A stretch of DNA of 64,000 bases from Pontibacter arcticus (GTDB lineage: Bacteria > Bacteroidota > Bacteroidia > Cytophagales > Hymenobacteraceae). Positions 27,018 to 33,363 of the stretch are shown in pieces; the first letter of the stretch is position 1, and every line of letters begins with the position of its first letter. The stretch spans positions 620,001 to 684,000 of the forward strand of contig NZ_QMDV01000002.1 of NCBI RefSeq assembly GCF_003284895.1, written 5' to 3'. The position numbers and the translations under genes are program-made. The notes beneath the pieces are model-generated. The model ran no database searches. It saw nothing but the letters and a program-made list of their open reading frames with translations, and had not been told where the DNA came from.

Positions 27018-27083
27018 ATCTAACGTCTAGTAGAAACGAAGCCGTCGGCCGAGGTAAGGTTTATACAGTGTTCTCAGTTGTTA
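27018..27083 (-). repeat. attC-like recombination site 3
   Basis: In gene orientation it starts TAACAAC (27083-27077), which overlaps the stop codon of the 27081-27473 gene, has the centre CTCGGCCGACGGC, and ends GTTAGAT (27024-27018), a perfect GTTRRRY. Confidence 0.55.
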
Positions 27084-27473
27084 TTTTATAAAGTTCGAAG
27101 AGATGTAAACTATCAGAATTAGTATTGAGATGATGGTGAGTGTATATTTCCTTTGTCGATGTTTTGTTATGTATCCGTCTTTCTTCATATCCCAGTCACA
27201 GAGCATTTCAAGCAGCACATGGTGAAAGTCGAAGATGAAGTCATGCCACTCAAAGGCTTCTTTTGCTCTTCTCTTGGCAGCTATTACCTTTTTCTTTTTG
27301 TCATAGCGGTTTAGCACTGCTCCCTTATTATTCACATAATTAACTGGAACATTCCTAATCAACAATTCCTTCTTTGCCTGTTCAACGGCCAATGGGTTCC
27401 ACTTATCCGGAAAGTTGGCAATCCTGATTAATTCGTCTGTCGCGCGGTCGCTTATTGGAGGTTTGAATTCCAT
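27081..27473 (-). CDS. Hypothetical protein with C-terminal membrane anchor (cassette gene)
   Basis: 130 residues, unrecognised. It is soluble and charged up to about residue 108 (basic block YDKKKKVIAAKRRAKEAFEW at about 57-76, then HDFIFDFHHVLLEMLCDWDM), followed by one hydrophobic helix TLTIISILILIVYISSNF at the C-terminus. This suggests a tail-anchored inner-membrane protein with a cytoplasmic domain. Start and stop lie within about 15 bp of attC-like sites 4 and 3. Confidence 0.6.
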   Translation of the reverse strand: MEFKPPISDRATDELIRIANFPDKWNPLAVEQAKKELLIRNVPVNYVNNKGAVLNRYDKKKKVIAAKRRAKEAFEWHDFIFDFHHVLLEMLCDWDMKKDGYITKHRQRKYTLTIISILILIVYISSNFIK

Positions 27474-27485
27474 AAATATTACTTA

Positions 27486-27552
27486 CTACAACGGTCTCGG
27501 ACAGGCAACGGGTGAGGCATTAGCCGAACATGATGCCTGTGCTGTGTTGGCA
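27486..27552 (-). repeat. attC-like recombination site 4
   Basis: In gene orientation: TGCCAAC (27552-27546), inner arms ACAGGCA/TGCCTGT (27540-27534 and 27507-27501, perfect 7 bp), centre TTCGGCTAATGCC, end GTTGTAG (27492-27486). The unequal spacers between outer and inner arms (5 and 8 bp) follow attC architecture. Confidence 0.65.
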
Positions 27553-27562
27553 GATTTAATTT

Positions 27563-28063
27563 TTAATACGTTTCCAGAAATTCATCCAGCACATCTTCAT
27601 CGTCAAAGTTCAGCACAGCTTGAGCTATTTTTATTTGTCTTTTTGATGCTGCTAACGCTGACAAGGCTGCTATTGTAAATTCCAAGTCCCATTCTCTTTT
27701 CTTTGCTGAATCTACGAGTTCAGGTATTTCATTTAAGGAATCTAAGTATGACTCCACATATTCTTTAGGTATTTGTGGATTCTTCTTGTGCCTTTGAACT
27801 TCAATGACCGCTATTAAACCCAACATATTCGCACTAATCATACCTTTGTCTTTAGCTATTCTGATTAAATGAGGAACAGCAAAATAAGAAGCTAAACCAA
27901 CATTTCCCTGATGATGCAATTCGTCCCATAGCTCTGCAAGTATATCATCTACTTCTTCAGAGCTATTCGTCTCTTCCAGTCTTCTTAGGGCAATAGAAGC
28001 GTTGTAAGGCGTTCTGTATCCACCTTCAAGCTCTTTCCACTCTGGGTCATTTAGCTGAATCAT
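27563..28063 (-). CDS. Hypothetical helical (HEAT-like) protein (cassette gene)
   Basis: 166 residues, helix-rich, no signal peptide. Segments such as TPYNASIALRRLEETNSSEEVDDILAELWDELHHQGNVGLASYFAVPHLIRIAKDKG look like two helical hairpins of HEAT/ARM type, as in small immunity-like proteins. No certain family. It lies 20 bp from attC-like site 5 and 11 bp from site 4, one gene per cassette. Confidence 0.65.
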   Translation of the reverse strand: MIQLNDPEWKELEGGYRTPYNASIALRRLEETNSSEEVDDILAELWDELHHQGNVGLASYFAVPHLIRIAKDKGMISANMLGLIAVIEVQRHKKNPQIPKEYVESYLDSLNEIPELVDSAKKREWDLEFTIAALSALAASKRQIKIAQAVLNFDDEDVLDEFLETY

Positions 28064-28082
28064 TTCTAATAGTTCTTATACC

Positions 28083-28148
28083 TGCCAACGTACTGGTATA
28101 GCAGATGGTAAGGCGTAGCCGAAGCATAACAGCTATACTTTGTTGTGT
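28083..28148 (-). repeat. attC-like recombination site 5
   Basis: In gene orientation: ACACAAC (28148-28142), spacer, inner arms GTATAGC (28138-28132) and GCTATAC (28102-28096), perfectly paired, centre GCTTCGGCTACGCC with a GGC/GCC mini-stem, end GTTGGCA (28089-28083). Clearest member of the set together with site 6. Confidence 0.7.
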
Positions 28149-28158
28149 GTTGTTGTTC

Positions 28159-28782
28159 TTAGTCCAGTTCCCGATAGTAGACTTTTTCCCTGACAAATCT
28201 ATCAAAGCTTGGCAGGTTCATACCCAACGGCTCATGATTGTCCTGAAACCAAGCATGCAGTTCCCTTACCTTCTTATTCTCTGGCTCCAACTTCATCATG
28301 TGCTGCACCAGAAAATAGGCATCGTCCGTGATGTTGTTCTCATAGCGAAGCTTTGCCAATAGGAACATCGCTGCCACATTTGCAGAATCGGCTCTCAGGC
28401 TTCCCCGAAGGAGCATATCATACACATTGTTGTGGGAGTTGTACCTATTCTCAAGAAAGACTGCTAATGGAACAATATCATAAGTGTTAGTATAGTCATA
28501 GACAAACTCTCCTACTTCAGCAAGGTACGGTTCATATCCAGGTCCTTCTGACATTCCAGGAGCCACGTCTATTTTGAATATGGCTGGGTATAGTTTCTCC
28601 GCTGCTTCAAACTCGTTGTTGAGTACCAGGTTCACAAAGGCTAAGGATGAATCCCTTTTAGCTTCTAACGCCTCGGGCGATGCATAGTCTTGGAAGCAAA
28701 AATCAGGAGCTTGCTTTTGTTGAGCAGAACTGCAACCATTCAAAGCAGCAAGAAAAATGATTAGGGTAAGTTTAATCTTCAT
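28159..28782 (-). CDS. Lipoprotein with TPR-like C-terminus (cassette gene)
   Basis: 207 residues with a lipobox (MKIKLTLIIFLAALNGCSSAQ, Cys at 17). The body is helical, with ALEAKRDSSLAFVNLVLNNEFEAAEKLYPAIF and ANVAAMFLLAKLRYENNITDDAYFLVQHMMKLEPENKKVRELH resembling TPR-type repeats. Likely periplasm-facing and membrane-anchored. No known function. It sits between attC-like sites 6 and 5. Confidence 0.7.
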   Translation of the reverse strand: MKIKLTLIIFLAALNGCSSAQQKQAPDFCFQDYASPEALEAKRDSSLAFVNLVLNNEFEAAEKLYPAIFKIDVAPGMSEGPGYEPYLAEVGEFVYDYTNTYDIVPLAVFLENRYNSHNNVYDMLLRGSLRADSANVAAMFLLAKLRYENNITDDAYFLVQHMMKLEPENKKVRELHAWFQDNHEPLGMNLPSFDRFVREKVYYRELD

Positions 28783-28807
28783 TGAGGTATTTTATTTTTG
28801 CTATTGC

Positions 28808-28876
28808 ACACAACGGCCTCGTGTAAAAAACGTGTGAGGCCGTCGGCCGAAGCATGCTTTTTACATATTGTTATGC
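28808..28876 (-). repeat. attC-like recombination site 6
   Basis: In gene orientation: GCATAAC (28876-28870), inner arms TGTAAAAA (28865-28858) and TTTTTACA (28829-28822), perfect 8 bp, centre GCTTCGGCCGACGGCC, end GTTGTGT (28814-28808). It separates the 28886 stop and the 28782 start with almost no other sequence. Confidence 0.7.
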
Positions 28877-28885
28877 CCTGTGTTT

Positions 28886-29596
28886 TTATTGGTTATACTT
28901 AAAGAATTTTAGTGTTCTTGTTACTAAGTCTAATTTAACAATACCACCTCTTATTCCTAAATAAACATTTTTGTCGTCCAAAACAGCTATTGAGTTTGGG
29001 TATAAGCTATTCCAGAAAGTATCTTTGAGTACTAATTCTTTCTTTAAGTCTTGGATTATGTAGAAATTACTGTGAGCAGCAATAAGAATTATGTCCTTAT
29101 CAAATGCTACTGCTTCTGGCGCATCTTCAAACTCAAGCACTTTCCTATATTTGAACTTTTTGTTTGAAAACTCAAGCTCAAATAAAGCTCCCTCACTGAT
29201 TACTCCATGCGCAAGTCCTTCGATAAAGTATATTTTATTGTTGAAGTGAAAAATTGAATTAATGTTTCCTTCTTTTATTTTCGTTACCTTCTCTGGGGTG
29301 TTATTTGGTCTATAAATTAATTCTCCGCCCCATTCTCCATTATCAGTACCTATAAGTGTTCCGCCTTTAATTGATAACTCATATTTTGGTGTATCCTTTG
29401 CTCGAAATATTTGAGGACTTCCATTTACATTTTTTACCTCAAATTCATGTTTTGAATGATTAAGATTATACCAATTAGGGCTTGATACTTCTGGGAGATT
29501 TGTTTCTACAAATTCTGTTAGCTTATAAGTCTGTCCAGTTGCAACCAAGCTAAAAAGTAAGAATGGTAGTATTGTAAATACGGTTATAGTTTTCAT
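28886..29596 (-). CDS. Secreted beta-rich hypothetical protein (cassette gene)
   Basis: About 236 residues from MKTITVFTILPFLLFSLVATGQ (29596), a Sec signal peptide; seven further codons exist upstream to 29617. The rest is beta-rich with repeat-like pieces (NSIFHFNNKIYFIEGLAHG, EAVAFDKDIILIAAHSNFYIIQDL, NSIAVLDDKNVYLGIRGGIVKLD), resembling blades of a propeller. Function unknown. First gene of the array in its direction of transcription. Confidence 0.65.
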   Translation of the reverse strand: MKTITVFTILPFLLFSLVATGQTYKLTEFVETNLPEVSSPNWYNLNHSKHEFEVKNVNGSPQIFRAKDTPKYELSIKGGTLIGTDNGEWGGELIYRPNNTPEKVTKIKEGNINSIFHFNNKIYFIEGLAHGVISEGALFELEFSNKKFKYRKVLEFEDAPEAVAFDKDIILIAAHSNFYIIQDLKKELVLKDTFWNSLYPNSIAVLDDKNVYLGIRGGIVKLDLVTRTLKFFKYNQ

Positions 29597-29613
29597 TTCA
29601 TTTTTAGCATTGG

Positions 29614-29676
29614 GCATAACTACTGGAAAAGCGTAAACATACGGTTATTGGCGCTATGTCCGAAGTCGTCTATAAC
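29614..29676 (-). repeat. Partial attC-like site 7 at the array border
   Basis: The downstream half is recognisable in gene orientation (CCAGTA-GTTATGC, 29626-29614) and the centre has CTTCGGACATAGCGCC, but no RYYYAAC core is visible at the other end. It may be an attI-like or degenerate border. Confidence 0.35.
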
Positions 29677-29974
29677 TTTTTGAAATGCTATTAACATCTT
29701 CCAGAATGGATTAAAGGCTATTTTCATCTGTTTTTGTATTTCAGTTATCTAATATAGCCATTTCTTAATAAGCATGAAACGTGTTTCTAAAATAGTCACG
29801 CCATGTAAAGTATAAAGCATCATCCCAAAAAACAGGTACTAAATCCGTTCTCCCGCACCAATTCTCTCACTATAGCAACTAAGCTGTAATTTGCAGGAAT
29901 AGAAAGATAGTAACTTTTAAATAATTAGTTTACTTAAAATAATATTAAAGTTAAAAACAAAGAAATAGCTTAAC
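29677..29974. other. Gene-free AT-rich spacer
   Basis: Nothing coding is seen between the cassette border and the S46 peptidase terminator region. Two AAGTATA-type motifs and A/T runs only. Confidence 0.5.
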
Positions 29975-30016
29975 CGATTATATCCGTATATACCCGGTTA
30001 TATTCGGATATAATCG
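29975..30016. repeat. 12-bp inverted repeat with 18-nt loop
   Basis: Arms 29975-29986 and 30005-30016 (CGATTATATCCG and its complement) are perfectly complementary; the loop repeats related TATATCC/GGTTATAT pieces. It lies just beyond the S46 peptidase terminator. Function unknown. Confidence 0.7.
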
Positions 30017-30024
30017 TCTAAAAC

Positions 30025-30061
30025 AAAAACACCCCGACTAGACCATAGACGGGGTGTTTTT
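30025..30061 (-). terminator. Terminator of the S46 peptidase gene
   Basis: 12-bp stem (30050-30061 with 30025-30036) with a 13-nt loop, A/T-flanked on both sides, 18 bp past the stop at 30079. Confidence 0.85.
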
Positions 30062-30078
30062 AAAGTATAAAAACCAGC

Positions 30079-32373
30079 TTAGTTAACTAGTTCGGCTTTC
30101 TCTTTTTTCTCACGCTTTTTGCGCTCTTTGCGGGTTTCCTTTTTAGCAGGCTTGGCTTCTTCTTTCGAACGAGCATCTACCTGAGCTAAGCCGGAAGTAT
30201 TATCTGTTACCAGAGTCATCTCTTTAACGAGGTGCCCGGCACCGGCAAATTTATCAACAATAAATAGCATGTAACGCGCATCAATAGAAATATTACGTAC
30301 CTGCTCCGGGTTGTACACGATGTCGCTCATGGTGCCTTCCCAGTTGCGGTCGAAGTTGGTGCCAATCAGCTGGCCGTTGGCATTGATAACCGGAGAACCA
30401 GAGTTACCACCTGTGGTATGGTTGGATGCTATAAAAGCAACCGGCATTTCGCCATTTACACCGTAAATACCGTAATCCTTTTTCTCGTACAGTTCCTTCA
30501 GCTTGGCAGGGATGGCGTAATCTTCGGCAGCACCAGTTTCAGCTTTTTCGATGATGCCTTCCAGGGTAGTGTAGTAGTTATACTTCACGCCGTCCAGCGG
30601 CTCGTATGGTTCTACTTTGCCGTAAGCTACACGCAACGTAGAGTTAGCATCCGGGTAAAACTTCTTATCGGTCTGCATTTCGCGAAGGCCGGCTACGTAG
30701 TTTCTGTACAGCAAACTCAGGTTATCGTTAACCGAAGTATAAGTTGGCAGCACGTTGGTTCTATAGTAAGCACCAATGCTGGCAGCCAGTTGAATGGCAG
30801 GGTCAGCTTTCAGCGATGCAGTTTTACCGGCTCTCACATCAGCTATCAGTTTTTTAACACCGGCCTCTGAAGTTAAAGCAGATTTGCTGTACACGTCGTC
30901 CGCATACTTGGCAAAATCGCCTTTATACTTCTGCGCGAAGGTTTTAAACGCTTCCGGGTGCATTTTAGCGTCGATGTTCTTGTAGTACAGGTCCAGCAGG
31001 GCAGCAAACACTTTTTTATCGGAAGGGGCATTGTAGTTCTTAAAGAAGCCGGCAGCGCCTTTTTCAGTTCGGTCTAACAACGCGTTTATTTCTTGCTGCG
31101 GCGCTTTGCTGTCTACCATTTCCTGGAGGCGCACAAAGTTGTTGGCGTAGTTAATCAGTTCCACACCGTAGGCTGCTTCGGTAATATAATCCCTGGAGAT
31201 GGTGATACCTTCCAGCGCCTTGTAGTTCTTCTCGAAATCAGCTAACAGGTTGCCATACTTTTGCTGGCGTGCCGGATCGGCGGCTACCCACTGGGCAAAC
31301 TGCTTTTCGAGTTGCTGCTTTTTCTCGATGGCGTTGGCCTTGCGTATGCCACGGTTCTCACCGATCCACTTTTTCCAGTAGTTGGCGATACTCGCATACT
31401 TGGCCGCATACTGAATACGAACGGCGTCAGAAGCTTTCATGTCCTTGTCTAGGATGTTGAGCTTGGTTTCGCGGATGTTAATTTTGGCCGGGTTCGATAC
31501 TTCGTACAGCTCTTTTACAGCATGGGAGGTAAGGTACTCGTTGGTGCGTCCCGGGAAACCAAATACCAGCGTAAAGTCATTTTCCTTGATGCCACTTAAT
31601 GAGATGGGCAAATGGTGCTTTGGCTTGTAGGGTTTATTATTAGGCGAGTAATCGGTGGGTTCGTTGTTAGCTCCGGCGTAAATACGGAAAAGCGCAAAGT
31701 CGCCGGTATGGCGTGGCCACATCCAGTTATCTGTATCCCCACCAAATTTACCGATAGAGGACGGCGGCGCACCTACCATGCGAATATCCTTGAATGTTTC
31801 GGTTACATACATATAATACTCCTTGCCAAAGAAGAACGGGCGGATAACCGTATTATAGTGTGTGCCCGCTGTTGCCTGCTCGCTTACTTTGGCAATATTG
31901 CGTTGCACGATGGCTTCGCGTTCTGCTTCAGTTTTTGCATTGCCTGTGCCTTCCAGAATCTGCTTGGTCACGTCTTCCATGCGCACGATAAAGGTAGCAG
32001 TCAGGCCCGGGTTTGGCAGTTCTTCGGAGCGGTTCATGGCCCAGAAGCCGTTGGTCAGGTAATCTTTTTCTACGGAGCTGTGCGATTGTATCTGGCCGTA
32101 TCCACAGTGGTGGTTCGTAAGTAAAAGTCCTTCCGAAGAAATGATCTCGCCGGTGCAGCCACCACCAAACTGTACGATGGCATCTTTCAGGCTTGATTGG
32201 TTTATACTATAAATATCGTCTGCAGTGAGCTTGAAGCCCCTTTTCTGCATATCCGATTCGTTTAGCTGCTTCAGGAGCAAAGGCAACCACATCCCTTCGT
32301 CGGGGCCGGCAGTTGTCAATCCCAGGCTCAGGCAGGCAGCTGCAAAAAAAGCTACTATGCGTTTACTGATCAT
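30079..32373 (-). CDS. S46-family dipeptidyl-peptidase, DPP11-like
   Basis: 764-residue periplasmic serine exopeptidase with a signal peptide (MISKRIVAFFAAACLSLGLTTAG). It removes dipeptides from peptide N-termini for amino-acid nutrition. The chymotrypsin-like triad is seen as LLTNHHCGYG (His, about 86), RHTGDFALFRIY (Asp) and TGGNSGSPVIN (Ser, about 655). In the S1 pocket the sequence is NFDRNWEG; family knowledge links Arg at this site to Asp/Glu preference (DPP11), while Gly marks DPP7. The C-terminus is Lys/Glu-rich (KKETRKERKKREKKEK), an unusual basic tail. Single gene with terminator. Confidence 0.92.
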   Translation of the reverse strand: MISKRIVAFFAAACLSLGLTTAGPDEGMWLPLLLKQLNESDMQKRGFKLTADDIYSINQSSLKDAIVQFGGGCTGEIISSEGLLLTNHHCGYGQIQSHSSVEKDYLTNGFWAMNRSEELPNPGLTATFIVRMEDVTKQILEGTGNAKTEAEREAIVQRNIAKVSEQATAGTHYNTVIRPFFFGKEYYMYVTETFKDIRMVGAPPSSIGKFGGDTDNWMWPRHTGDFALFRIYAGANNEPTDYSPNNKPYKPKHHLPISLSGIKENDFTLVFGFPGRTNEYLTSHAVKELYEVSNPAKINIRETKLNILDKDMKASDAVRIQYAAKYASIANYWKKWIGENRGIRKANAIEKKQQLEKQFAQWVAADPARQQKYGNLLADFEKNYKALEGITISRDYITEAAYGVELINYANNFVRLQEMVDSKAPQQEINALLDRTEKGAAGFFKNYNAPSDKKVFAALLDLYYKNIDAKMHPEAFKTFAQKYKGDFAKYADDVYSKSALTSEAGVKKLIADVRAGKTASLKADPAIQLAASIGAYYRTNVLPTYTSVNDNLSLLYRNYVAGLREMQTDKKFYPDANSTLRVAYGKVEPYEPLDGVKYNYYTTLEGIIEKAETGAAEDYAIPAKLKELYEKKDYGIYGVNGEMPVAFIASNHTTGGNSGSPVINANGQLIGTNFDRNWEGTMSDIVYNPEQVRNISIDARYMLFIVDKFAGAGHLVKEMTLVTDNTSGLAQVDARSKEEAKPAKKETRKERKKREKKEKAELVN

Positions 32374-32693
32374 GATTTAGTTTAGCGTTAGTCTTAAAAA
32401 TTTGCCTCAAGTTAATGAAAAATAATTTGAAGAATTGGAGATGAAGAAATTTGGAAATTGGATGGATCAGGAAAGAGCAGCTGCTTTTTGCGCGTAGTAA
32501 AGTATACTTTAATGATTTTGAATGGCCAAAACAGATTTTATTTTAAACTGCCCTCGCTCGCGTCCCGCGCGCGAGGGCGAAGGTTTTAAAAAATAATTCT
32601 TTAATAGAATCCTGTCAATCTCATTAGTATACAGATAACTTTTACGCAGCTTCAGTTCATACTTTTAAGAGATAAAAGTTTACCTTTACAGCC
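32374..32693. other. Intergenic region with a GC-rich hairpin
   Basis: Divergent promoters of the S46 peptidase and rpe are expected here. At 32550-32578 an 8-bp GC-rich inverted repeat (GCCCTCGC / GCGAGGGC) with a CG-rich loop stands out in AT-rich sequence; it lacks a T-run and looks like a REP-type remnant. TACCTTTA at 32681-32688 is a near -7 element just before rpe. Confidence 0.5.
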
Positions 32694-33350
32694 ATGAGAC
32701 CACTAATTGCACCTTCTGTACTTGCTTCTGATTTTGCTAACCTGCAATCTGAAGTAGAGATGCTTAACCGCAGCGAAGCCGACTGGCTGCACATCGATAT
32801 CATGGATGGCCGTTTTGTGCCGAATATTTCGTTTGGTTTTCCGGTAATGGAAGCGATCAAGAAGCACGCCCAGAAACCGATGGATGTGCATTTGATGATC
32901 GTGGAGCCGGAGTTGTACATCGAGCGTTTCCGGGCAGCTGGTGCTGATGTGATTACGGTGCACCTGGAGGCCTGCCACCACCTGCACCGCACCTTGCAGC
33001 AAATTAAAGCGACTGGTGCCAAAGCGGGCGTGGCCCTCAATCCGCATACTTCCATCAATCTGTTAGAGGATATTATCACCGATGTGGATGTGGTTTGCCT
33101 GATGTCGGTTAACCCGGGTTTCGGCGGACAGAAATTCATCGAAAATACCTACCGTAAGATAGAAGCATTAAAGAACCTGATTATTTCGAGAAATGTTGAT
33201 ACGTTAATTGAAATTGACGGTGGTGTGAACAAGCAGAATGCACCTTTGTTACTGAACAGCGGAGCCGATGTGCTGGTGGCTGGTAACTTTGTGTTCTCTT
33301 CCGAAGACCCGATCCGAACTATTGCCGATCTCAAGAAGCTATCAAACTAA
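32694..33350 (+). CDS. rpe: Ribulose-phosphate 3-epimerase
   Basis: Interconverts ribulose 5-phosphate and xylulose 5-phosphate in the pentose phosphate pathway, in the cytoplasm. 218 residues, standard length. Conserved elements: IAPSVLASDFANL (5-17), WLHIDIMDGRFVPNISFG (metal-binding His and catalytic Asp, about 31-48), VHLMIVEPE (about 65-73), LMSVNPGFGGQKF (about 136-148) and EIDGGVN (catalytic Asp, about 174-180). The stop is 13 bp before the TonB-receptor start, so the two are probably cotranscribed. Confidence 0.97.
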   Translation: MRPLIAPSVLASDFANLQSEVEMLNRSEADWLHIDIMDGRFVPNISFGFPVMEAIKKHAQKPMDVHLMIVEPELYIERFRAAGADVITVHLEACHHLHRTLQQIKATGAKAGVALNPHTSINLLEDIITDVDVVCLMSVNPGFGGQKFIENTYRKIEALKNLIISRNVDTLIEIDGGVNKQNAPLLLNSGADVLVAGNFVFSSEDPIRTIADLKKLSN

Positions 33351-33363
33351 TTTATACTTGCTG

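Noticed and set aside
27486..28876. CRISPR array
   Set aside because: The repeats are about 600-800 bp apart with genes between them and share fold more than sequence; no short spacers or cas genes.
29614..29676. Full attI site at the array border
   Set aside because: Only one core and the centre are recognisable and no integrase gene is adjacent, so attI cannot be claimed.
32550..32578. GC-rich hairpin as a terminator
   Set aside because: No T-run follows on either strand and it lies between divergent genes.
33268..33363. Longer start for the TonB-dependent receptor overlapping rpe
   Set aside because: The start at 33364 gives a clean signal peptide; the upstream part is the shadow of rpe.
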